From the NCBI RefSeq assembly GCF_001861355.1, contig NZ_MASN01000018.1:1-64000 (forward strand): a stretch of DNA of 64,000 nucleotides, written 5' to 3'. Of the stretch, positions 49,783-57,623 are shown piece after piece. Within the stretch, counting starts at the first letter, position 1, and every line of letters starts with the position of its first letter. The notes below the pieces were generated by a model that saw only the letters and a list, made by a program, of their open reading frames with translations, searched no databases and was not told the origin of the DNA. Position numbers and translations under genes: made by a program. The DNA comes from Natrialba sp. SSL1 (lineage in GTDB: Archaea > Halobacteriota > Halobacteria > Halobacteriales > Natrialbaceae).

Positions 49783-51141
49783 GTGACATCACCCGTTCGG
49801 CGAGCCGGCGTCTTCGCGGCGCTGAGTACGCTGGTACTCGCCGTGCCGCTCGCTGGGATCGAGGTCGCGACCGCCGTCGCAGCGGTGGTCTTACTCGGCG
49901 CGTTCCTCGTCACGGACGGCCCGCTCTTCGAGCTGGTGGCCTATCCCGGAGACTACGAGGACCGCCGTCTGTACGGCCTCATCACGTTCGTTCTCGCAGC
50001 CGTTGCACTCGGCCTCGTCGCGTTCAACACCTCGATGTCGACTGCGGTTCTCGTCGGCACTGTCCTCCTCGTTGGCTACGGCAACCTCGCAGAACGGCTC
50101 GTTCGTTCCCGCTCCGAGAACGACGTGCTCGCGGTCACTGCGTTCTGTCTCGTCGCGACCGTGGCCGCAGTCCTCGGCCAGGTCGTGACGCTGCTCGCAC
50201 TGTCTGGCGGACCTGGGACCGCCGCGGCTACCGCGACCATCGAATCCGCCCTGCCGAGCGTGCTCTTTCTCGCAGCCAGCGGGGCGCTTCTCGCGGCACT
50301 CTTGCGCGATGTCTTCCTGATCTACGACGATCCCGTCGTCATGCTCTCTGCCGGCTTTCTGCTCTGGCTGCTCGCCGAACTCGATCCTGGCCTCGGAACC
50401 GTCGACATCGTCCTCGCACTCGCGATCACCGCCCTGCTGGGATACGTCTCGTACGCACTCGAGACGGCCTCCATCGCAGGCATGATCACCGGCGTCCTCC
50501 TCGGCCTGCTCACCATCGTCCTCGGCGGCTACGCCTGGTTCGCCGTTCTCATCGCCTTCTTCGGCATCGGCGGCCTCTCGACGAAGTTCCGCTACGGCCG
50601 TAAGGAGGAACTCGGCGTCGCCGAGGACAACAACGGTGCTCGCGGCAGCGGCAACGTTCTCGGCAACGCCGCCGTCGCCATCGCCGCCGTTCTCGGCTAC
50701 GCCGCGAGTCTGGCCGGGCTGTTACCGGTCACCGCCGACCTCTTTCTGTTCGCCTTCGCCGGCTCCGTCGCGACCGCGATGAGCGACACCCTCTCGAGTG
50801 AAGTCGGGAGCGTCTTCGAGACGCCACGACTGATCACCACGCTGGAGCCGGTCGAACCCGGCACCGACGGCGGCGTGACCTGGCAGGGTGAGGTCGCCGG
50901 CCTCGCCGGTGCGACCATCGTCGGCGGACTGAGCTACCTGCTCTTTCCCGCCGTCGGCGGCCTCGGCGCGGCGATCATCGTCGCGGCCGGCTTCGTCGGG
51001 ATGACCGTCGACAGTCTACTCGGGGCGACACTCGAGGGCTCACTGCTCGGCAATCAGGGGGTCAACTTCCTCGCGACGCTCTCCGGTGCGGTCGTCTGTG
51101 CGCTGTTGCTGGTGGTGTTTTCTGGCGCGCTCCTCGGCTGA
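49783..51141 (+). CDS. DUF92 membrane protein
   Basis: A 452-residue membrane protein with about twelve helices. The C-terminal half (about 210-452) is the DUF92 domain (GMITGVLLGLLTIVLGGYAWFAVLIAFFGIGGLSTKF, then GRKEELGVAEDNNGARGSGNVLGNA and FVGMTVDSLLGATLEGSLLGNQGVNFLATLSGA). DUF92 includes plant VTE6, a phytyl-phosphate kinase. The N-terminal half is polytopic like dolichol-kinase relatives. A role in phosphorylating polyprenol is a reasonable guess, given the adjacent cis-prenyltransferase subunit with a shared intergenic of 162 bases. GTG 49783 is leaderless by TATA spacing. Confidence 0.8.
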   Translation: MTSPVRRAGVFAALSTLVLAVPLAGIEVATAVAAVVLLGAFLVTDGPLFELVAYPGDYEDRRLYGLITFVLAAVALGLVAFNTSMSTAVLVGTVLLVGYGNLAERLVRSRSENDVLAVTAFCLVATVAAVLGQVVTLLALSGGPGTAAATATIESALPSVLFLAASGALLAALLRDVFLIYDDPVVMLSAGFLLWLLAELDPGLGTVDIVLALAITALLGYVSYALETASIAGMITGVLLGLLTIVLGGYAWFAVLIAFFGIGGLSTKFRYGRKEELGVAEDNNGARGSGNVLGNAAVAIAAVLGYAASLAGLLPVTADLFLFAFAGSVATAMSDTLSSEVGSVFETPRLITTLEPVEPGTDGGVTWQGEVAGLAGATIVGGLSYLLFPAVGGLGAAIIVAAGFVGMTVDSLLGATLEGSLLGNQGVNFLATLSGAVVCALLLVVFSGALLG

Positions 51142-51233
51142 TCAGTGATTGGGCAGCGTCCGACAGAGAAATCCGATACGACGCACCGACGTACCGCAGC
51201 GCAACCCCTTGGTCCACTCTTTTGGTCCGTTCC

Positions 51234-52679
51234 TTAGCTCGGCGGCTCACTCGCTACGTCCTCAATCGCGTGAATCTGCACGCCCGAGGGCCGCTTCGTA
51301 AACTGCCCGAGCGATTTGGCGATGATCCGCTCGACACCGCGGTCAGCCGCTAGATCGAGGAGCTGCTGACTGAGGATGCCATCGAGCACGACCGTCGTCG
51401 GAACCGACTCGAGATCCTCGAGATCGTCGAACACGTCACTCGCCTCGATTTCGTCGATGACGTCGTTCTCGTCGTCCAGGTATCGGACGCGGTCCGTGTC
51501 CGAGCGGATGATCGCGGTTGCGTGTTCGTAGACCGTTTCGAGGTCGTTCGGATCCGACTCAGCGTCGGCCGCTGGTTCGGGGTGTTGTTGGCCGTCTCCC
51601 TCGGAGTGGGCTGCGTCCCCGACACCCGGTGCCGTTTCCGTTGCCGTTGCCGTTGCATCCGCGGTGTCCGCTGGAGCCGTCGCAGAGTCGGTCGAACTCA
51701 CGTTTGCACGAGCACGCTCGGTCTGGTCGGTCGTCCCAGCAGTCCGTGTAGACTCCGGTTCGGTCGACCCAACCTGCGTTCCACTGCGGGCAAGGCCCGT
51801 TTTGGCGTTTGTTCGTGCCGGCGCTGGACTCGAGCTGCCGTCCGTCGCAGCCACCGCCTCGCGGGGCTCGTTCAACCCGGAGACGGTGTCGTAGGGGACC
51901 TTGTTCCGAAGTGAGGTGAACAGCTGATGGTGGTCGAGTTCTTCGACAGAGGTTCCGGATGGGGCGAACGCGACGTAGTCGATATCGCCGACCTGCGAGA
52001 GCTCTTCGAGAATGAGGTCACCACCCCGGTCACCGTCGAGAAAGGCTGTGACGGTGCGGTGGTTCGTCAGTTCGGCAACGGCATCTGGGATGTTCGTCCC
52101 CTCGACCGCGATGGCGTTTTTCACGCCGTACTTGAGCAGCGTGAGCACGTCCGAACGTCCCTCGACGACGATGATCGCGTCGCTGTCTGTGACGCGCGGG
52201 CCGGCGGGCAGCCCTTCGTACTCTGTAATATCCTCGACGCGGACGTGCTGGCGCACCTCCGCAAGAATCTCCTCGGAGGACATGACGGAGTCGTCGAAGC
52301 CGGTCCGCAGGAGTTCCTTCGCACGGTCGACGACCTCCTTTCGTTTGGCCGCTCGGACATCCTCGATCTCGCGGACCTCGAGTGTCGCGCGGCAGGGGCC
52401 GACTCGAGTGATGGTCTCGAGGGAGGCGGCGAGGGTCGCGGTTTCGACCTTGTCCAGGCTGGTCGCGATGGTGACGCTGCCGTGAGATTGGCCCTGTGTG
52501 CTTGCGATTTCGACGTCGATGCGTCCGACTTTCTGTGACTGACGGAGGTCGCGCAGATCGAGTTCGTCGCCGAGGAGGCCTTCGGTCTGGCCGAAGATTG
52601 CGCCGACGACGTCGCTGCGCTCGACGACCCCGTCAGCCGTGACGTCCGCGTGAATGAGGTATTTCGAGGTGTCTTCCAT
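51234..52679 (-). CDS. dnaG: DNA primase DnaG, archaeal type
   Basis: A 481-residue archaeal DnaG. The Toprim core is VVEGRSDVLTLLKYG near 171-185 (catalytic Glu173) and TAFLDGDRGGDLILEEL near 211-227 (Asp215 and Asp217), with ITEYEGLPAGPRVTDSDAII ahead. The N-terminal domain (EDTSKYLIHADVTADGVVERSDVVGAIFGQTEGLLG) starts the family normally. Residues ~275-400 are a Thr/Ala/Asp-rich linker (TADATATATETA) not found in short homologues, and the C-terminal globular end DDLEDLESVPTTVVLDGILSQQLLDLAADRGVERIIAKS follows. In archaea this protein has been linked to the exosome. ATG 52679. Confidence 0.95.
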   Translation of the reverse strand: MEDTSKYLIHADVTADGVVERSDVVGAIFGQTEGLLGDELDLRDLRQSQKVGRIDVEIASTQGQSHGSVTIATSLDKVETATLAASLETITRVGPCRATLEVREIEDVRAAKRKEVVDRAKELLRTGFDDSVMSSEEILAEVRQHVRVEDITEYEGLPAGPRVTDSDAIIVVEGRSDVLTLLKYGVKNAIAVEGTNIPDAVAELTNHRTVTAFLDGDRGGDLILEELSQVGDIDYVAFAPSGTSVEELDHHQLFTSLRNKVPYDTVSGLNEPREAVAATDGSSSPAPARTNAKTGLARSGTQVGSTEPESTRTAGTTDQTERARANVSSTDSATAPADTADATATATETAPGVGDAAHSEGDGQQHPEPAADAESDPNDLETVYEHATAIIRSDTDRVRYLDDENDVIDEIEASDVFDDLEDLESVPTTVVLDGILSQQLLDLAADRGVERIIAKSLGQFTKRPSGVQIHAIEDVASEPPS

Positions 52680-52878
52680 GGGAGATCTGCCCCAGACGGG
52701 GCGCGGTGACGCGAGAGTCGCGTGCAGAGACCGGGTTACTGAAGATTTGGGTCGTGAACGGCAAATAGCTGTTGACATTCGGGACCGCTGTGGGGTTCGG
52801 AGACTGGACGGGGAGTCACGGTGCTGTCTGTCACTGTCAGTGGAGCCGGGAGCAGGCAACCCCGTTCGTTGCCGAGCG

Positions 52879-53838
52879 TTACTGCATCGGCTGATACGCT
52901 CGCCAGTACCAGTAGGCCGAGACACCCAGGAGAACGACGAGACCGCCGAGGAAGAAGAGCAGTCCCGGTGGAACCGTCGCGAGGATGGGGTCTGCTGCCT
53001 CTGCAACGCCGTCCGTTACGTTTTCGAACCCGCCGTCGCCGCCGTCTGTCTGGTATTCCGTATCAAACGAGTCAGCCGTGGTGTCGACATCGTCGCCAGC
53101 GGTCGAGTCATCGGCTGCTTCGTCATCTGCATCGTCTGCAGCGCTTGCGTCGTCTGTATCCTCTTCCTCGTCTGCTTCGGCAGTTCCGAACCCGTCTTCG
53201 TCGCCGTTACCATCTCCATCGTCCGCTGTATCGTCGCTCTCGTCATCTGCAGCCGTTTCGTCTCCTTCGCCGCCGTCATCTCCGTCGGCTGCTGTGCCAT
53301 CCTGCTGTGTCCCGTCGTCCGTCTCCGAATCGCCGTCAGCTGCCGGCGCTGCCTCGTCGCCTGGCGCTCCTGCACCCCAGGTCTCCGCACCATCCGGACC
53401 GAGCCACTGCGTAAGTCCGTACTGCACGAGCAGGCTCCCGCCGGCGAGCGCGCCGATACCGCCGATGAGCCGGGAGAGTGCGGTTTTGAGCTGCGAGCCC
53501 GCAGACTCGTCACTCGTCACGATCAACGGGCCGTCGGTCGTCGCGTAGACACTCATCTCGTTGCCACGCGAGGAGTACCAGGTGTCGACCACCTCGACCA
53601 GGCCGGCCTCTTCGAGGTTCTCCAGGTGGTATCGGACGTTTTGAATCGAGGAGTCGATGGCGTCCGCGATGTCGCTTGGGGTACCGGGATCGTCGTCGAG
53701 ACAGGAGTAGATCTGACGGGCCGTCGTCGAGGAGAGCGCGCTGAAAACGGCGTCGGCATCTTCACCTTCGAGGTCGACGACACGCGGTTGCCCGTCCTGG
53801 GCGGTGGTCTCGGACCGGCGTGGGAACAGACGGGCCAT
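52879..53838 (-). CDS. Membrane-anchored ArsR-like HTH protein with acidic linker
   Basis: A 319-residue regulator. Residues 20-105 are a winged helix (VFSALSSTTARQIYSCLDDDPGTPSDIADAIDSSIQNVRYHLENLEEAGLVEVV). A hydrophobic segment near 125-142 (RLIGGIGALAGGSLLVQYGL) is followed by ~140 residues of almost only Asp/Glu/Ala/Gly/Thr, and a second membrane helix near 290-312 (PGLLFFLGGLVVLLGVSAYWYW). The DNA-binding part would stay in the cytosol next to the membrane. It lies near dnaG and divergent to a symporter pair, with a palindrome between. Confidence 0.85.
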   Translation of the reverse strand: MARLFPRRSETTAQDGQPRVVDLEGEDADAVFSALSSTTARQIYSCLDDDPGTPSDIADAIDSSIQNVRYHLENLEEAGLVEVVDTWYSSRGNEMSVYATTDGPLIVTSDESAGSQLKTALSRLIGGIGALAGGSLLVQYGLTQWLGPDGAETWGAGAPGDEAAPAADGDSETDDGTQQDGTAADGDDGGEGDETAADDESDDTADDGDGNGDEDGFGTAEADEEEDTDDASAADDADDEAADDSTAGDDVDTTADSFDTEYQTDGGDGGFENVTDGVAEAADPILATVPPGLLFFLGGLVVLLGVSAYWYWRAYQPMQ

Positions 53839-53898
53839 ATCGGTCTACTTCCCATTCTCTTGCCGACACATATACTCCTTTTCCTACGTGAAAGAGCC

Positions 53899-53916
53899 GT
53901 TTTAGCTAGCGAAAAC
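53899..53916. promoter_or_regulatory. Palindrome GTTTTAGCTAGCGAAAAC in a divergent promoter region
   Basis: An 18-base near-perfect palindrome (one mismatched pair) around GCTAGC. It is ~25-30 bases upstream of the TATA candidate (CACATATACTCC, 53867-53878) of the HTH protein and ~65-90 bases upstream of the symporter promoter (AAGTTATTACTC near 53979-53990). Operator of the adjacent regulator is the simplest guess. Confidence 0.5.
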
Positions 53917-54013
53917 CGCACGACTGCACCGCCGTTACCCGTTGAAGAACGACAGTCTTCGATACCGCGTGTCGAAGGAAAGTTATTACTCACGGGCGTG
54001 TCGACCACAGCGT

Positions 54014-54295
54014 ATGCGCCATCTGCAACTCGTCGGCTGGCTCGCGGTCGCGGTCGTGCTCTGTGCGCTCGCGATTCCGTGGTTCCTCTGGGACGACGCG
54101 AGGACGGTCGCCGGCATCCCGCTGTGGCTCTGGTGGCACATCGGCTGGATGGGACTCGCCTCGGTCGTCTTCTGGCTCTTCAGCCGACGTGCCTGGGGGC
54201 TCGGTATCGAACCCAACGGAACGACGCAGACCGGTAATGTGACCTCGGGAACCGGAACCGGAACCGACACCGACACCGGAGGTGACCAGCCGTGA
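54014..54295 (+). CDS. DUF3311 small membrane protein
   Basis: A 93-residue protein of two helices (LQLVGWLAVAVVLCALAIPWFLW, residues 4-26, and IPLWLWWHIGWMGLASVVFWLF, residues 36-58), typical of DUF3311, which occurs next to solute:sodium symporters and is thought to be their small subunit. The tail TGTGTDTDTG is a repeat expansion. The stop overlaps the symporter GTG by four bases, so the pair is translationally coupled. ATG 54014 fits the TATA at ~53982. Confidence 0.85.
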   Translation: MRHLQLVGWLAVAVVLCALAIPWFLWDDARTVAGIPLWLWWHIGWMGLASVVFWLFSRRAWGLGIEPNGTTQTGNVTSGTGTGTDTDTGGDQP

Positions 54296-55776
54296 CGCTG
54301 GCGCTCCAACTCGCCATCATCGTCGGCTACCTCGTTCTCGCACTCGCGATCGGACTCGTCGCCTACCGGGTAGCCGATCGGACGGCAGAGGACTTCTATC
54401 TCGCGAGTCGAACCTTTGGCACGATCGTTCTCCTGTTTACTACCTTCGCGACGCTTCTGTCGGCGTTTACCTTCTTCGCCGGACCAAACATCGCCTACCA
54501 GCAAGGCCCCGAGTGGGTGCTCGTCATGGGGCTGATGGACGGCATCATCTTCGCGATTCTCTGGTACGTAATCGGCTACAAACAGTGGCTGCTGGGCCAG
54601 AACCACGGCTACGTCACACTCGGTGAGATGCTCGGCGACCGGTTCGGTGCGACGTGGTTCCGCGGACTCGTGGCTGGAATCAGCCTCGTCTGGCTCTTTC
54701 CCTACGTGATGCTCCAGCAGGTCGGCGCTGGCACCGCGCTCACAGCGTTGACGGGGGGTGCAATCCCCTACTGGGCTGGTGCCGGGCTGATTACGGTATT
54801 CATGATCCTGTACGTCGTCCTCGCCGGCATGCGCGGTATCGCCTGGACCGACACCCTCCAGGGCGCGTTCATGCTCGTCATAACCTGGGTGGCCCTGCTC
54901 TGGCTGCTCGCTGTCGTCGGCGGACCAACGAGCGCGACTGCAGCACTCGAGGCGGAGGCAGCACAGCATCTCGCACTCGGCAGTGACTACTACACGCCCC
55001 AGTGGATGCTCTCGACCGCGATCACGATCGGCTTCGGCGTCGCGATGTTTCCGCAGGTGAACCAGCGCTTCTTCGCCGCCGGCTCTCGAACCGTCCTCAA
55101 ACGGTCGTTCGCCCTCTGGCCCATCCTCTGTGTCCTCCTCTTCGTCCCCTCGTTCATGATCGGCGCGTGGGCACGCGGCCTCGATGTGACGATTCCGGAG
55201 GGCGGGAACGTCCTCCCAATCGTCCTCGCCGAGTACACCCCCGTCTGGTTCGCCGCGCTCGTCATCGCCGGCGCGATGGCCGCGATGATGTCTTCCTCGG
55301 ACTCAATGTTGCTCTCCGGCTCGTCGTACTTCACGCGGGACCTCTACCGGCCGGTACTCGAGTACCGGTCCGATATCCAGTCGATTTCAGCACAGCGTGA
55401 GGACTTCGTCGCGCGGGTTGGCGTGGTCGTCTTCGCGACGGCGTCGTTCCTGGTGAGTCTGGTGAATCCGGCGACGCTGTTCGAACTGGGTGATGCGGCC
55501 TTCAGCGAGTTCGCACAGCTTGCGCTGCCGGTGCTAGTGGCGCTCTACTGGCGACGGACGACACGCGCGGGGATGACGGCGGGTATTCTGGCGAGTCAGC
55601 TGTTCTACCTCGCGAGCCTGTTCACAGCGATTGTGCCGAGCTCCTACGCGGGGTGGACGGCAGGGATCGTCGGGATGGGGCTCGGACTCGTCGGTACGGT
55701 CGGCGTGTCGCTGGTGACGACCCCGGCAGCGGACGAGGAGCGGGCGCTGTACTTCGATGGGTTGCGCGCCGACTAG
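54292..55776 (+). CDS. Sodium:solute symporter (SSS family)
   Basis: A 494-residue transporter with about thirteen helices. LEDFYLASRTFG-like DFYLASRTFGTIVLLFTTFATLLSAFTFFAGP near 35-66, GMRGIAWTDTLQGAFMLVITW near 178-198 and the strongly conserved AGAMAAMMSSSDSMLLSGSSYFTRDLYRPVL near 322-352 (Ser residues of the sodium site) are characteristic. Substrate may be an organic acid or amino acid; it cannot be read. It begins with GTG 54292 overlapping the DUF3311 gene. Confidence 0.93.
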   Translation: MTLALQLAIIVGYLVLALAIGLVAYRVADRTAEDFYLASRTFGTIVLLFTTFATLLSAFTFFAGPNIAYQQGPEWVLVMGLMDGIIFAILWYVIGYKQWLLGQNHGYVTLGEMLGDRFGATWFRGLVAGISLVWLFPYVMLQQVGAGTALTALTGGAIPYWAGAGLITVFMILYVVLAGMRGIAWTDTLQGAFMLVITWVALLWLLAVVGGPTSATAALEAEAAQHLALGSDYYTPQWMLSTAITIGFGVAMFPQVNQRFFAAGSRTVLKRSFALWPILCVLLFVPSFMIGAWARGLDVTIPEGGNVLPIVLAEYTPVWFAALVIAGAMAAMMSSSDSMLLSGSSYFTRDLYRPVLEYRSDIQSISAQREDFVARVGVVVFATASFLVSLVNPATLFELGDAAFSEFAQLALPVLVALYWRRTTRAGMTAGILASQLFYLASLFTAIVPSSYAGWTAGIVGMGLGLVGTVGVSLVTTPAADEERALYFDGLRAD

Positions 55777-55899
55777 CGGCGATTGAATACGGTTCGAGCT
55801 GTTACTCGGGACGCTTGGCGACCATCATCTCGCAGGTCCGTACGGGCAGTAGCCCGCAGAGCGACACACCGAAAGGCCTCCTCGTTCTATCACGCTCCA

Positions 55900-56619
55900 A
55901 TGCCAACCGATCTCCCCTCCTCGCTCGCCGACGAGTGGCAGCTACTCGGTACTCGCTCCGGAAAGACGAGCGTGCTCGTCGCCTCGATCACCGCCGAGAC
56001 GACGCTCTACGAACCCCTCGACGAACCGGCGACCGCTGCGATCGGCGCGGGCGACCTCCCCGTCAGGTCGCTCTTTGCCGTCGATCTCTCAATCTCGCCA
56101 GCACTGTCGACGATCGGCATCGCCCCCGACGCCGCCCTCTCGAAGGCCGCACCCAAAGCCAAGTCCCAGTTCGTCGACACCGTCGCCGACGACGGCCTCA
56201 CCGTCGAGGAAACGCGAGACATACTCGAGTTCGAAGGGCCGAACGGCGCTGCCGGAAAGTGGTACGTGCTCGACGCGAGCTACGCGGTCGATCCGGACCG
56301 AACGCCCGATAGCGTCGACCGAATCGCCGCCGAAGCGAACGTCGCCGTCTGGCCGACCGCGGAGAGCTACGGGGTCGCAGGCGGCGTGTTGCCACTCGAG
56401 TCCGTCGCGGATCGAGCGGACGGTTCTGTCGGCGGACCCGGATCCGGACTCGGACTGGATCTCGACGTGAACCCGGAGCGCGACCGTGAGACGATCGCAG
56501 CGCTGGTTCAAACGATCGATCTCGGCAGTGCGGATGCAGCCGAGACGGATGGCGTCCTCGAGGACGACGTTCCCGACGAAGCAGCAGGAGCGGACGAGCC
56601 GAGCGACGCGGACGCCTGA
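55900..56619 (+). CDS. Hypothetical acidic protein upstream of HFX_2341-type regulator
   Basis: A 239-residue soluble protein that I do not recognise. The N-terminal two-thirds look folded: MPTDLPSSLADEWQLLGTRSGKTSVLVASITAETTLYEP, TVEETRDILEFEGPNGAAGKWYVLDASYAVDPDRTPDSVDRI, and WPTAESYGVAGGVLPL. The last ~70 residues are acidic and partly low-complexity (GGPGSGLGLDLD). No enzyme motif or membrane segment. It ends 48 bases before the regulator and may be co-transcribed with it. ATG 55900 starts the acidic, protein-like composition; upstream codons look random. Confidence 0.62.
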   Translation: MPTDLPSSLADEWQLLGTRSGKTSVLVASITAETTLYEPLDEPATAAIGAGDLPVRSLFAVDLSISPALSTIGIAPDAALSKAAPKAKSQFVDTVADDGLTVEETRDILEFEGPNGAAGKWYVLDASYAVDPDRTPDSVDRIAAEANVAVWPTAESYGVAGGVLPLESVADRADGSVGGPGSGLGLDLDVNPERDRETIAALVQTIDLGSADAAETDGVLEDDVPDEAAGADEPSDADA

Positions 56620-56667
56620 CCACCAAAATCCAATACTGTTAGGGGCTGACCGGTCCAAGTCGGGACT

Positions 56668-57567
56668 ATGCAAACACACATCGTCCCGGTCGGCTTCGAC
56701 TACGACCGGCTGATCGCCCCGCTCGTACGCGATCAGATCGACGTCGACAGCGTCATCCTACTGGAGGGCGCGGTCGGCAGCGAGGCCAACGTCGAGTACT
56801 CTCGGCACCTCTCTGAGAAACTCGAAACCGACTTCCGGAGCCTGCTCGGGGCCGAAACCGAGCGCTTCGTTCTCGAAGATGTCTACGACTACGACGAGGC
56901 GTTCGAGCAGGCCTACGACCTGATCACCGCCGAACTCGACGCCGGCAACGAGGTCTGGGTCAACGTCGCCGCGATGCCCCGCACTGTGAGTTTCGCGTTC
57001 GCGACGGCCGCGAACTCCTTGATGGTCGAACGCGAGGACGAACGCGAGCAGATTCACACCTACTACACGGCTCCCGAAAAGTACCTGGAGACGGAACTGG
57101 CGGAGGAACTCCGTGAGCAGAGTCGGCTCCTCGAGGAACTCAAGAACGGTGCCGTCGAAGACGACCAAATCGACGACCGTCTCGAGAGCGCCCGCGACCT
57201 CCTCTCGGAGTTCGACGAGCGCGGCACCACGATTGGCGCGAAGGAGATCGACGGCGCGCACATCGTCGAACTTCCCGTCACCTCGTTCTCGAACGTCAAG
57301 CCGTTCGAAGAGTTGATCCTCTACAAACTGGGCGAGGACGGCGAGTTCGATTCGGTCTCGGAACTCGCGGAGTCACTTGCCCGCGAACTGAACGAAGAGT
57401 ACACCGACAGTTTCCGCTCGAAGGTCATCTACAACGTCGACCGGCTGGGGCCGGGCGGCAAGGGATACATCGAGCGCGAGGAACACGGCAAGTCCTACAG
57501 AACGCGGCTCTCCAGAATTGGCGAACTGTGGGTCCGTGCGCACTCGGGCGACTCCGATTCGGTGTAG
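56668..57567 (+). CDS. HFX_2341 (DUF6293) family regulator, CARF-like plus winged helix
   Basis: A 299-residue protein. Residues 1-150 form a Rossmann-like CARF-type fold (TQTHIVPVGFDYDRLIAPLV-like start, VILLEGAVGSEANVEYSRHLSEKL, then VWVNVAAMPRTVSFAFATAANSLM near 93-115). Residues 195-290 are a winged helix (PFEELILYKLGEDGEFDSVSELAESLARELNE, RSKVIYNVDRLGPGGKGYIERE). CARF domains bind cyclic or linear oligonucleotides in CRISPR regulators such as Csa3. No CRISPR or cas gene is nearby, so the ligand and targets are open. ATG 56668. Confidence 0.8.
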   Translation: MQTHIVPVGFDYDRLIAPLVRDQIDVDSVILLEGAVGSEANVEYSRHLSEKLETDFRSLLGAETERFVLEDVYDYDEAFEQAYDLITAELDAGNEVWVNVAAMPRTVSFAFATAANSLMVEREDEREQIHTYYTAPEKYLETELAEELREQSRLLEELKNGAVEDDQIDDRLESARDLLSEFDERGTTIGAKEIDGAHIVELPVTSFSNVKPFEELILYKLGEDGEFDSVSELAESLARELNEEYTDSFRSKVIYNVDRLGPGGKGYIEREEHGKSYRTRLSRIGELWVRAHSGDSDSV

Positions 57568-57623
57568 GTCGTATCGCATCGTCGGCGGCCGTGCCACGAC
57601 GTTTAGACGGACAGCGAACCGGC

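Noticed and set aside
52654-54237. A 527-codon plus-strand frame
   Set aside because: It is antisense to dnaG and the HTH membrane protein; the frame owes its length to the GC-rich repeats of the acidic linker.
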